From: Bacteroidales bacterium
GTDB taxonomy: Bacteria; Bacteroidota; Bacteroidia; Bacteroidales; VadinHA17
DNA: 40,833 nt
Direction: 5' to 3'
NCBI GenBank assembly: GCA_019429325.1
Contig: JAHYJA010000007.1
Location: 1 to 40,833, forward strand
Shown here: positions 33,835 through 40,833 of the stretch, piece by piece
How positions within the stretch are numbered: position 1 is the first letter of the stretch
Layout: each line of letters begins with the position of its first letter
Position numbers and translations under genes: made by a program
The notes under the pieces: model-generated
What the model saw: only the letters and a program-made list of their open reading frames with translations
Database searches by the model: none
What the model was told of the DNA's origin: nothing

Positions 33835-34569
33835 TTACTGTTTTAGTGCGGCTTTTGAGAATATGTAATCGGGGATAGACTGATTGAATTTTACCGATGT
33901 AATTACAAACTCCGTTCCATCGCCCTGTTTAAGCATATCCTTATAGATGACTTTCATCGGGAACCAGCGGCCTTCTATCTGTTTTACTTCTGAGAGAGAG
34001 GTTCTTTTAAGCAGCTGACCACTTTTGGCAAACAGTTCTTCACGCAGGGGAACATACCTTTCAGTATCGATCCACATCTTTCTTTTATGATATGCCACGT
34101 CAGTTACCTTCGCGGTAAGGTCGAGGATCCATGTATTTCTGCCATCGACAGGTTCAGTTCCTGTAACCTCTGAATCATAGATCTCTGTAATCTTCCTGTC
34201 GTCCATCATATCTTCGTATGAGAGATCAGAACCCATTACTGATTGCCTGAGCATGTGCCCGGAGATCTGTATGGTGCGGTCGGTTGACGGAGAATAGATC
34301 CAGAGCTGGTTCTCAAGCTTCAGCATCTTCGTGCCCTGTTCGCGGGCCGGTGAGAGGTATTCGGTAAAGGATTGCTTATCGCCCACAGCATAAGTCCTTG
34401 AGGTGATCGTCCTGCTGGCCCGGTTGCCATGGATTATCATCGATGATTCGAATATCCGGTTATCCGACGACATATTCCTTTCAACCCTCTTCAGAATCTC
34501 GTTTGCATCCTGTGCTGTAGCGCTTATCAGTAAGCAGGTTGACAGGATAGGGATTAATATTGTTTTCAT
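33835..34569 (-). CDS. LolA-like outer-membrane lipoprotein-sorting protein
   Basis: 244 residues with a signal peptide (MKTILIPILSTCLLISATA). The mature domain has the open beta-barrel pattern of the LolA/LolB-like family: LKRVERNMSSDNRIFES, TEYLSPAREQGTKMLKLENQLWIYSPSTDR, LRQSVMGSDLSYEDMMDDR, and the C-terminal KIWIDTERYVPLREELF-type segment. It belongs to the group often fused in operons with LolCDE-type exporters rather than to canonical LolA. It probably carries a hydrophobic cargo across the periplasm. It is followed by the MscS gene and preceded 14 bp by a permease gene. Confidence 0.85.
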   Translation of the reverse strand: MKTILIPILSTCLLISATAQDANEILKRVERNMSSDNRIFESSMIIHGNRASRTITSRTYAVGDKQSFTEYLSPAREQGTKMLKLENQLWIYSPSTDRTIQISGHMLRQSVMGSDLSYEDMMDDRKITEIYDSEVTGTEPVDGRNTWILDLTAKVTDVAYHKRKMWIDTERYVPLREELFAKSGQLLKRTSLSEVKQIEGRWFPMKVIYKDMLKQGDGTEFVITSVKFNQSIPDYIFSKAALKQ

Positions 34570-34583
34570 TTTCTTCTTCGATA

Positions 34584-35858
34584 TTATGCTTCAAGTTCTT
34601 TGAACAGCCTGGCTGTCTGTCGTTTATATATTCCGATTCCGGAGAGCATGGTACCTATCACCGTCGCTGCTATTCCGGGAAGGAATCCTATATAGAAATC
34701 GGGAGGGGTGATTCTTGCCCTGATAGCTTCGGGCATGAGCATGGCTGATCCCTGCATCATTCCCGAGATATTGATCCCGTATTCCTGTACAAGCCATGCA
34801 AATGAGAGCCCAAGAATAGTGCCAAAGACCGATCCGATAATCCCTATCATGACCGATTCAATGATCATCGATCTGTAAACATGCCCCTTCTCTTCCCCCA
34901 TGGCGAGTCTTATTCCCACCTCTCCATACCGGCGGAGGCCGCCCAGGAGGCCGGCGTTCCAGAGTACAAGCGACATGGCAAAAATGAAAATCAGCGAGAT
35001 ATAAGTTGACCAGCCTTTTGCCAGGTTTACATAAGTCCCCATTCCACCCTGGCGGCTCAGGCTCTTCATTACCGGAGCAAATTCATCAGAAACTGATCCA
35101 AATGTTGCATTAAACCTGTCTGCTTCCGACAGTGCAAGATCGTCGTTGTAAAATCCATCCAGGAAGAACCCCAGGATCTCACCGGTGGCATCTTCCATAT
35201 CAAGCGCCATCCTCACATCCTCAATATCTGCAATGATCGTTCCCCTGTCGAGCGCTTCCTGTCCGAAAAACAAGGTGCCTGAAATTGTAAAATTATGAAT
35301 GGCCATTCCCCCGAGCATGGTTGAGCTTATGAGGGTCACCCTTTCACCGGGGTTAACCTTGAGCTTCCGGCTAAAGGTCTCACTCAGCAGTATCTCACCC
35401 GGAGAGCCCGGCAGTTTGCCTCTGACCAGCGATTTTTGAAGGTTCAGGCGCTCAGCTTCACCTGAGCTTTCAGATAACAGATCCATCCCGAAACCCATGG
35501 CAGGTCCCTGGGATTTTGTCTCGCCACTCTCATCCGGTGCATCAACAAGTCCTCCGAACTGGATACGTGGTGTCCATTCAAACCCGGGAAATTCCCGATC
35601 CAGATCTTCCAACAAAGAGCTTATCCCTGTAATGGCCAGATCGTTGGGTATCTGCTGCATATTATCGGAATATGCTCTTGTCATTACTTTCACGTGGCCG
35701 GTGGAAAACCTGGCGTTGGTTTCGATAGTATCGCCCATAAAGCCTACTATATAGGCATGCAGGAATACAGTCAGCATTACACCGACAGCGACTACGATAA
35801 TAGGCAGCCTGCTTCGGCTTTTATCTCTTAAGAGTCCCTTAAAAAGAAATTTTATCAT
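34584..35858 (-). CDS. FtsX/LolE-like ABC transporter permease
   Basis: 424 residues. An N-terminal transmembrane helix (LPIIVVAVGVMLTVFLHAYIVGFMGD) precedes a large periplasmic domain (residues about 40-265) and three C-terminal helices (LIFIFAMSLVLWNAGLLGGLRRYGEVGIRLAMGEEKGHVYRSMIIES is the typical FtsX coupling segment). The short RYGEVGIRLAMG motif matches the MacB/LolC type loop that contacts the ATPase. Four bases of its start overlap the stop of the second permease gene, so the two are translated together. Confidence 0.92.
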   Translation of the reverse strand: MIKFLFKGLLRDKSRSRLPIIVVAVGVMLTVFLHAYIVGFMGDTIETNARFSTGHVKVMTRAYSDNMQQIPNDLAITGISSLLEDLDREFPGFEWTPRIQFGGLVDAPDESGETKSQGPAMGFGMDLLSESSGEAERLNLQKSLVRGKLPGSPGEILLSETFSRKLKVNPGERVTLISSTMLGGMAIHNFTISGTLFFGQEALDRGTIIADIEDVRMALDMEDATGEILGFFLDGFYNDDLALSEADRFNATFGSVSDEFAPVMKSLSRQGGMGTYVNLAKGWSTYISLIFIFAMSLVLWNAGLLGGLRRYGEVGIRLAMGEEKGHVYRSMIIESVMIGIIGSVFGTILGLSFAWLVQEYGINISGMMQGSAMLMPEAIRARITPPDFYIGFLPGIAATVIGTMLSGIGIYKRQTARLFKELEA

Positions 35859-37033
35859 TGTATTTTCCCCCTTAATGCTTCAGTTGGATTCATTTTCGCT
35901 ATTCTTCTTGATGGCCAGTAACTTACAACAGTAGTGACGAGCAGGACCAGAAGTACTGTCGATACCACCAGCCCGGCACTGTAAACAGGATACAGAGTCT
36001 GGGCGATCGCCATTCCAAAATCACTGGCATCAACAGGCATTGTCCACCCGGCTTTTGCCTGCCATGCAAGAAAAGGTAATCCGTATGCCGCCGAAAGCAA
36101 GGCAGCAAAGACGGCATACATCGCTCCCTCAACGGTGAAAAGGCCTACTACCTGCCTTCGGGTATAGCCAAGTGCAACATAAGTGCCGATCTCCTTCTGC
36201 CTCCGGAAAATCGAAAGCACCTGCGTATCAAATATCGCCAGCATGGCAAGAAGAAGAAGTACCGCATAAAGCACCGACTGACCCGTGGTCTTCATCTTGA
36301 TCATTTCATCAACCTGGGCTGTAAGAATCTCTTTGGGCTTGTGTGTCCAGCCAGGCACGTCAACCACCGGCGATTCACTGTTCCTGTACGTAAGGATTGT
36401 TGCCTCTCCCTCAAGCCCCATCATCGACTGCAGCCTGTCAAGAGGAATATAGACCTGGCCCTGGTCGACAGCCGGCACACTTACGGTAAAGATATCGGTG
36501 ATAAGGATCTCAGCGGCATCGAAGGTGCCCTGGTTGTCGCGCCATTGAATGGTTACCCTGTCGCCGATGCCTGCTTTCAGGTTTTTTGCCATCAGCGATC
36601 CTATAATTGAGGGAATCGCATCCGTCATCGAGGTGTCAAGCTTATGGGCGGGAAGCATAAAAATGCTCTGATTTGGGTTGATCCCCTTGATCATAATAGA
36701 TTGAATGCGTCCCTGCGGGTATATTGTACCCTGTGCGATCAGGTAAGGTTCCATGTCTCCCTTTTCTATCTCGCCTGTGAACTCACCGGGTATTGGTGAA
36801 TGGCTGTCACTGAACGTAAAAGGATCATAAGGGTCATAAGACTCGTGCCAGTATTGCCCGCCTCCTATTTCCCAGTTGGTCATGTCTGTTTTTGCCTGCT
36901 GATCCCATCCTGACATCACTCCCTTCAGCCATATTATTATTACGAACGAAAAAGAGAGGACAATTACGTTCAGCCAGGTTCGCAGTCCGGCTCCGATCAG
37001 GTTCCGGAATGCCAGTTTGATTGCCAGTTTCAT
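35855..37033 (-). CDS. LolC/E-like ABC transporter permease, second subunit
   Basis: 392 residues with the same layout: N-terminal helix (VLSFSFVIIIWLKGVMSGW), periplasmic domain with VPAVDQGQVYIPLDRLQSMMGL, and three helices with FRRQKEIGTYVALGYTRRQVVGLFTVEG near residue 285. It pairs with the permease at 34584-35858 and the ATPase at 37045-37743, giving a heterodimeric LolCDE/MacB-type exporter. Substrate is unknown. The gene starts 11 bp after the ATPase. Confidence 0.92.
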   Translation of the reverse strand: MKLAIKLAFRNLIGAGLRTWLNVIVLSFSFVIIIWLKGVMSGWDQQAKTDMTNWEIGGGQYWHESYDPYDPFTFSDSHSPIPGEFTGEIEKGDMEPYLIAQGTIYPQGRIQSIMIKGINPNQSIFMLPAHKLDTSMTDAIPSIIGSLMAKNLKAGIGDRVTIQWRDNQGTFDAAEILITDIFTVSVPAVDQGQVYIPLDRLQSMMGLEGEATILTYRNSESPVVDVPGWTHKPKEILTAQVDEMIKMKTTGQSVLYAVLLLLAMLAIFDTQVLSIFRRQKEIGTYVALGYTRRQVVGLFTVEGAMYAVFAALLSAAYGLPFLAWQAKAGWTMPVDASDFGMAIAQTLYPVYSAGLVVSTVLLVLLVTTVVSYWPSRRIAKMNPTEALRGKIQ

Positions 37034-37044
37034 ATTCCTGATGA

Positions 37045-37743
37045 TTAGTTGGATATAATAATATCGTTGTCCACCCTGCCGTCAAGGAGGAATATTTTGC
37101 GGCGCAGGTAACTTATTACTTTATCGTCATGCGTGGCAAACAGGAAGGATGTCTTTAATTCCCTGTTAAGGTTCACCATGGTTTTGAGTATGTTATGCGA
37201 GTTAGCTGCATCGAGATTTGCTGTGGGTTCATCGGCGAGTACGAGTGAGGGTTTCTTTACCATTGCCCTTGCGATGGCCACCCTCTGGCATTCTCCTCCG
37301 GAAAGCTGAGGGGGCTTCGATTTTATCTTGTCGGTCAGACCCACCCACTCAAGGGCATCTGTTACCATTCTCTTTCTTTCAGTTGCCGGGTATTTCAGGA
37401 GTAACAACGGGAACTCAATATTTTCGTAAACAGTGTGCACGGCGAAGAGGTTGTAGCTCTGGAAGATGAATCCCAGGTTCTCCTTGCGGAGCCGGGCTGC
37501 CTCTCCGGTGCTAAGAGCTCCGATCGACCGCCCCAGGACTGTTACTGAGCCCTCCGATGGCACATCGAGCGAGCCGATTATATTAAGAAGAGTGGTCTTG
37601 CCCGATCCGCTGGGACCTATAAGCCCTGCAAACTCCCCCTGCCCCAGGGAGAGCTTTATACCGTTGAGTGCGGTGAATTCGCCCTTTCCCATGGGGAAGC
37701 GCTTGACCAGGTTCTCAATTCTGATGATTTGCGAATTTTCCAT
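37045..37743 (-). CDS. LolD/MacB-like ABC transporter ATP-binding protein
   Basis: 232 residues. Walker A is GPSGSGKTT (43-51), Q-loop FIFQSYNLF, signature LSGGECQRVAIARAM (147-161) and Walker B LVLADEPTANLD. The H-loop lies in ATHDDKVI. The signature LSGGE-QR-AIARA and the V-AVHTVYENIEFPL loop put it in the LolD/MacB group of exporters that power periplasmic-facing permeases. It is the first of the three transporter genes, 10 bp after the outer-membrane protein gene. Confidence 0.95.
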   Translation of the reverse strand: MENSQIIRIENLVKRFPMGKGEFTALNGIKLSLGQGEFAGLIGPSGSGKTTLLNIIGSLDVPSEGSVTVLGRSIGALSTGEAARLRKENLGFIFQSYNLFAVHTVYENIEFPLLLLKYPATERKRMVTDALEWVGLTDKIKSKPPQLSGGECQRVAIARAMVKKPSLVLADEPTANLDAANSHNILKTMVNLNRELKTSFLFATHDDKVISYLRRKIFLLDGRVDNDIIISN

Positions 37744-37753
37744 TATAAGCTTA

Positions 37754-38887
37754 TTAATGATTAAAAACGAACATTAGCTGAACACCTTTCCCTGCAAAAA
37801 TGTTCTGTGAAGAAGTTTGTGCAGGAAGCTGAAATAATTCCGGATTCCAGTATGCCATTACATAAAGGATGATATTATCGAACTGCCTCTTCCAGTTAAG
37901 AAAGCTGTATAGGTTATTGGCAGTCCAGTTGTAGTAAAAAATTACGCTGAGGTTATCGAACAGACCAAGCGGATAACTCAATGTCATCAGCGAAAATGTG
38001 GTCCGGTTGGAGAATGAAAAGGGTTTCTCATCGAAGGTGGCAAGCAGCTGTTCGAAAGCCATGTATAATCCGTTGCCGAGTGCGAAAGTATAATCGATTC
38101 CGGTATTTAGTACAAGCTGATTGGTTAGCATGCCCACATCCCTGCTTTTATGGGTGAAGGAACCCTCAATCCAGATACCGGTTATGAGATCCCATTTTGC
38201 ATCGAGGCCCACCCTGTTTTCGGGTATCTTTTCTAAAGGAAATACGGGGAATCCCATACTCCTGCTGTCAGCTGTCCGGTGGTGGTACGAGATTGCAGCT
38301 TCACCCCTTGGGACTGGTACCTGGACCCTGCCTCCGAATTCTGGTATCTTTCTGTTAGATGGCATCAGTTCCCATCCTCTTCGGGCCTCATTCCCGTATA
38401 ATCCCCACAGCCATACGCTTGAATTATTGAGAAAGTAGTACCTCGTCAGCAAACCCCACACTCCGTCTGTCAGCTGCAGGGGATCGCGCGGATCCATCTG
38501 GTCAAACCACATCAGTGGTCTGAGCATCGATGCGGAGCCGAAGTTAAGCTTCTGCAGGCCAAGCCTTATCTCAAGATGATTGGTGGTATATCTTATCCAG
38601 GCACGGTAAGGCTTCAGATTGCCGGATGCGGTAAGAGTGTCGAAGGGATGGACTCCTGCACTGCCGAAAATATTTGCGGATAATTCGCTGTCGAACTTAC
38701 CCTGCCGGCCGGATTGTATGCCAGAATTGATCTGTGGGATATATCTTATTCCACCCCACAGAGGCAGGTCGCTTCCGGTATTGGCATTAGCCCACGACGA
38801 CAGCTGGCCACTGAAGCGCAGGCTGTCCTGACCTGATATCAGGGTTAAGGGAAACAGGAGCAACAATATGAAACTGAGCCTGGTCAT
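37754..38887 (-). CDS. Outer-membrane beta-barrel protein
   Basis: 377 residues with a signal peptide (MTRLSFILLLLFPLTLISGQ). The remainder is alternating amphipathic strands with frequent Tyr/Trp and ends with the aromatic MFVFNH. The run SGQLSSWANANTGSDLPLWGGIRYIPQI and the FGSASMLRPLMWFDQMDPRDPLQL segment recall DUF1302-like barrel proteins that form operons with LolCDE-type exporters and LolA-like carriers. It probably receives or anchors the exporter cargo at the outer membrane. It starts 6 bp after the TetR gene. Confidence 0.78.
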   Translation of the reverse strand: MTRLSFILLLLFPLTLISGQDSLRFSGQLSSWANANTGSDLPLWGGIRYIPQINSGIQSGRQGKFDSELSANIFGSAGVHPFDTLTASGNLKPYRAWIRYTTNHLEIRLGLQKLNFGSASMLRPLMWFDQMDPRDPLQLTDGVWGLLTRYYFLNNSSVWLWGLYGNEARRGWELMPSNRKIPEFGGRVQVPVPRGEAAISYHHRTADSRSMGFPVFPLEKIPENRVGLDAKWDLITGIWIEGSFTHKSRDVGMLTNQLVLNTGIDYTFALGNGLYMAFEQLLATFDEKPFSFSNRTTFSLMTLSYPLGLFDNLSVIFYYNWTANNLYSFLNWKRQFDNIILYVMAYWNPELFQLPAQTSSQNIFAGKGVQLMFVFNH

Positions 38888-38893
38888 CAGGTA

Positions 38894-39478
38894 TTAGTCA
38901 TGCTGAGAAATTCCGTAAGTAAAGAAATTTGCGAATTCAAGTATCAGTTCCTGCGGTGTGTCATATAATTTTATAAGATTCTCATCAGTTAACATGGGTA
39001 TTAGATGCTGTGTCAGGTAAAGAATGAATTCAGGTTTGAAATCTTTCCTTAACCAGCCTTTTTCCTGGGCATCTCTGAAAGATTTAATAATCTCGTTCCA
39101 TGATCTTTCAGTCAGATCCTCCACGAAAGCCTTCAGTCCGGTATCGTTGCTTTTATAGAAATCCATAAGAAATTCCTTGCTCATGTCGTTGGTCCCCTCC
39201 AGCTTCATGGTAATTATGGCCTTAAGCTTATCGGAGGGAGACATATCAGATCTCATCACAATATCAAATCTTTCCACTCCAATTCTTACCTCATTCTCAT
39301 AAATCGTTTTTGCCAGTTCTTTTTTGTTTTCAAAGAACCGGTAAAAAGTCATTTTGCTCACTCCCGCTTCGCGGCATATCTCATCCACATTTACTCTTCT
39401 GAACCCATATTTCCAGAAGAGTCTCCGGCCTGTTTCCATAATTGCCCTCTGTTTCGGGTTCTCATATTCTGTTTCCAT
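38894..39478 (-). CDS. TetR/AcrR-family transcriptional regulator
   Basis: 194 residues. Residues 10-56 are a TetR-type HTH: IMETGRRLFWKYGFRRVNVDEICREAGV, SKMTFYRFFENKKEL. The C-terminal ligand domain is divergent. It is the first gene of a run of at least six genes on the same strand, so it probably represses the exporter operon and itself in the absence of its ligand. The promoter region at 39507-39540 may contain its operator. Confidence 0.95.
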   Translation of the reverse strand: METEYENPKQRAIMETGRRLFWKYGFRRVNVDEICREAGVSKMTFYRFFENKKELAKTIYENEVRIGVERFDIVMRSDMSPSDKLKAIITMKLEGTNDMSKEFLMDFYKSNDTGLKAFVEDLTERSWNEIIKSFRDAQEKGWLRKDFKPEFILYLTQHLIPMLTDENLIKLYDTPQELILEFANFFTYGISQHD

Positions 39479-39506
39479 GACCTGAAATTACAATAAGTGA
39501 ATAAAG

Positions 39507-39540
39507 ATACAAATATAGTAATATTATATATAAAATGTAT
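39507..39540 (-). promoter_or_regulatory. Promoter region of the TetR operon
   Basis: On the minus strand a -7 box TATATTTG (39517-39510) fits TAnnTTTG. It lies inside an AT-rich stretch with imperfect symmetry, ATACA at one end and TGTAT at the other, which could be the TetR operator. The operator role is inferred. Confidence 0.4.
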
Positions 39541-39595
39541 TATTTATGAAAAAAATAACATCATAAGATAAAAAACATCTGAAGCCAAATTTGAT

Positions 39596-39788
39596 CCGTC
39601 AGCTAAAGCTGACGGCAACTGAGTAATTCTAAGGAACATCTGTATCAGAAACTATCTGAAATTTACTCAATTGCCGTTGGCTTTAGCCAACGGAAGAGGG
39701 AATCAATTGCTTTTGGCTTCAGCCACTCAATTGCCGTTGGCTTTAGCCAACGGAAGAGGGAATCTCCATTGTTATAGGGCTTTAGCCC
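39596..39788. repeat. Palindrome-array unit 0 (left of transposase)
   Basis: Hairpins CCGTCAGCTAAAGCTGACGG at 39596-39615, CCGTTGGCTTTAGCCAACGG at 39674-39693 and 39734-39753, and GGGCTTTAGCCC at 39777-39788. Relative positions are 0, 78, 138 and 181, the same as in the units right of the transposase. The rest of the 39479-39912 gap is AT-rich and shows no gene. Confidence 0.9.
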
Positions 39789-40353
39789 AATTTATGGGCA
39801 TCAGATGAAGCTGAATCAGATCAAAGAATAAATATCTTTTGTGCTTAAAAAATTTGCACATCTCACATTTTCTGCTTAGCTTTAATATGTTAATCGCTTG
39901 CATTTCTGTGTTATGTCATATTTTAGGATTCTGGTTCATTGCGTATGGACCACAAAAAAGAGAATTCCTTATTTGAGGGATCAGATAAGAAATGAGGTTA
40001 TTTCACATATCCGTGAGAATGCTAAATTAAAGGGGATATGTATCGATCACATTAATGGATATCATGAACATCTTCATGCTCTGATATCATTAGGAGGTCA
40101 ACAGAATATTTCTGAGGTTATGCAGAAGATAAAAGGGGAAAGTTCTTTCTGGATCAACAAAAACAGATTAACCAGGTTAAAGTTTGAGTGGCAGGATGAT
40201 TATTATGCAGTTTCTATCGGAATGAACCAGTTAGAGATTCTTAGAGATTACATCCGGCACCAGGTTCAGCATCACCAGAAAGTTTCTTTTAAGGATGAAT
40301 TAAACAAATTAATTGAGGAATACAGGCTTGAGAAAATCAGGGACTAAAGTCCC
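39777..40353 (+). mobile_element. IS200/RAYT-like element with terminal hairpins
   Basis: The transposase gene is bracketed by two short hairpins, GGGCTTTAGCCC on the left and GGGACTAAAGTCCC (40340-40353) on the right, 577 bp in total. Subterminal hairpins without inverted terminal repeats are the ends expected for HUH/Y1 elements. The right hairpin includes the transposase stop codon. Exact ends are not proven. Confidence 0.6.
39913..40347 (+). CDS. IS200/IS605-type (REP-associated) tyrosine transposase
   Basis: 144 residues from the ATG at 39913; the frame to a TTG at 39898 adds five residues without need. The Y1 transposase domain shows SYFRILVHCVWTTKKRIPYL at the start, the HUH pair in HEHLHALI (His53 and His55), and the catalytic tyrosine in LRDYIRHQVQHHQ (Tyr113). 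Members cut and join single-stranded DNA at hairpins. The setting is an array of palindromes that match in order a transposase-less locus at 9.5-9.7 kb, so it resembles a RAYT working on REP-type repeats. No TnpB gene is present. The stop codon lies within the right-end hairpin. Confidence 0.92.
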   Translation: MSYFRILVHCVWTTKKRIPYLRDQIRNEVISHIRENAKLKGICIDHINGYHEHLHALISLGGQQNISEVMQKIKGESSFWINKNRLTRLKFEWQDDYYAVSIGMNQLEILRDYIRHQVQHHQKVSFKDELNKLIEEYRLEKIRD

Positions 40354-40377
40354 GGGACAGGGGGGAGCCTCATCATT

Positions 40378-40833
40378 CCGTCAGCTAAAGCTGACGGCAA
40401 TTGAGTAATTCCAAGGAATATTTGTCTTATAATCTATCTGAATCACAATCAATTGCCGTTGGCTTTAGCCAACGGAAGAGGGAATCAATTGCTTTTGGCT
40501 TCAGCCACTCAATTGCCGTTGGCTTTAGCCAACGGCAACAGGGAATCTCCAATGAAAAAGGGCTTTAGCCCAAAACAAGGGGGATGTGAGCCTCATCAGT
40601 CCGTCAGCTAAAGCTGACGGCAACTGAGTAGTGCTAAAGCAAACATTTGTGTCATAATCTATCTGAATCACAATCAATTGCCGTTGGCTTTAGCCAACGG
40701 AACAGTGAATCAATTGCTTTTGGCTTCAGCCACTCAATTGCCGTTGGCTTTAGCCAACGGCAACAGGGAATCTCCAATGAAAAAGGGCTTTAGCCCAAAA
40801 CAAGGGGGATGTGAGCCTCATCAGTCCGTCAGC
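40378..40833. repeat. Palindrome-array units 1-3 (right of transposase)
   Basis: Unit 1 begins 40378, unit 2 40601 and unit 3 40826, cut by the window end; periods are 223 and 225 bp. Each unit has CCGTCAGC-, two CCGTTGGC-type hairpins (40456-40475, 40516-40535; 40681-40700, 40741-40760) and GGGCTTTAGCCC (40560-40571; 40785-40796). No gene lies in the region. Confidence 0.95.

Noticed and set aside
39596-40833. Possible CRISPR array
   Set aside because: The 20-bp palindromes are separated by repeated, not unique, sequence and alternate between two families; a transposase is present instead of cas genes.

Overview
The window is bacterial chromosome from a member of the Bacteroidota, probably an uncultured Bacteroidales-like lineage. 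The evidence is a PorP/SprF protein beside a secreted protein with a gliding-motility-type C-terminal domain (type IX secretion), promoters of the Bacteroidota type (TAnnTTTG at -7, in one case with TTTG exactly 19 bp upstream), and families typical of the phylum. No rRNA, tRNA or CRISPR array was found.

Left part (1-18.9 kb) is a stress and envelope island. It holds small membrane or stress proteins (Sll1863-like, Thivi_2564-like, CsbD, DUF3185-like, YtxH, Lmo0937-like, holin-like), an AI-2E transporter, an AsmA-like protein, an Omp85-like barrel, the type IX pair, a kaiC-kaiB-kaiB-PAS operon, a decayed hybrid-kinase remnant with an orphan receiver, and an AraC-type regulator with a CxxC heavy-metal-like N-terminus. 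Three of the small genes (1479-1643, 1368-1486 with a frameshift, and 13018-13173) are short and easily missed.

The main discovery is a shared promoter architecture in this island. Ten intergenic sites carry two direct-repeat half-sites (consensus GAATnnTGTAA) 21 bp apart. In nine of them a Bacteroidota -7 box follows 20-22 bp later (exactly 21 in seven). They precede nearly every transcription unit between 1.0 and 18.2 kb on both strands, so the island looks like one regulon. The AraC-family gene at 18.3-18.9 kb, which has a plain housekeeping promoter, is the obvious local candidate regulator, but that link is inference. One site was duplicated as a 71-bp block, and the two copies bracket the kai operon; the second copy has a destroyed -7 box.

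Right part (19-39.5 kb) is more ordinary: an M1-family peptidase, a saccharopine dehydrogenase-like enzyme, mutS, a cation-chloride cotransporter-like permease, a glucosamine-salvage operon (internally deleted GH2 exo-glucosaminidase, nagA, MFS transporter), a MscS channel, and a TetR-controlled operon of outer-membrane protein, LolCDE-like ABC exporter and LolA-like protein.

Repeats are abundant. A RAYT/IS200-like transposase sits inside a tandem array of ~224-bp palindrome-rich units at the right end. A transposase-less locus with the same order of hairpins lies at 9.5-9.7 kb. A compound tandem repeat lies at 10.28-10.74 kb, and a duplicated ~121-bp G/C-run element with inverted ends lies upstream of mutS.
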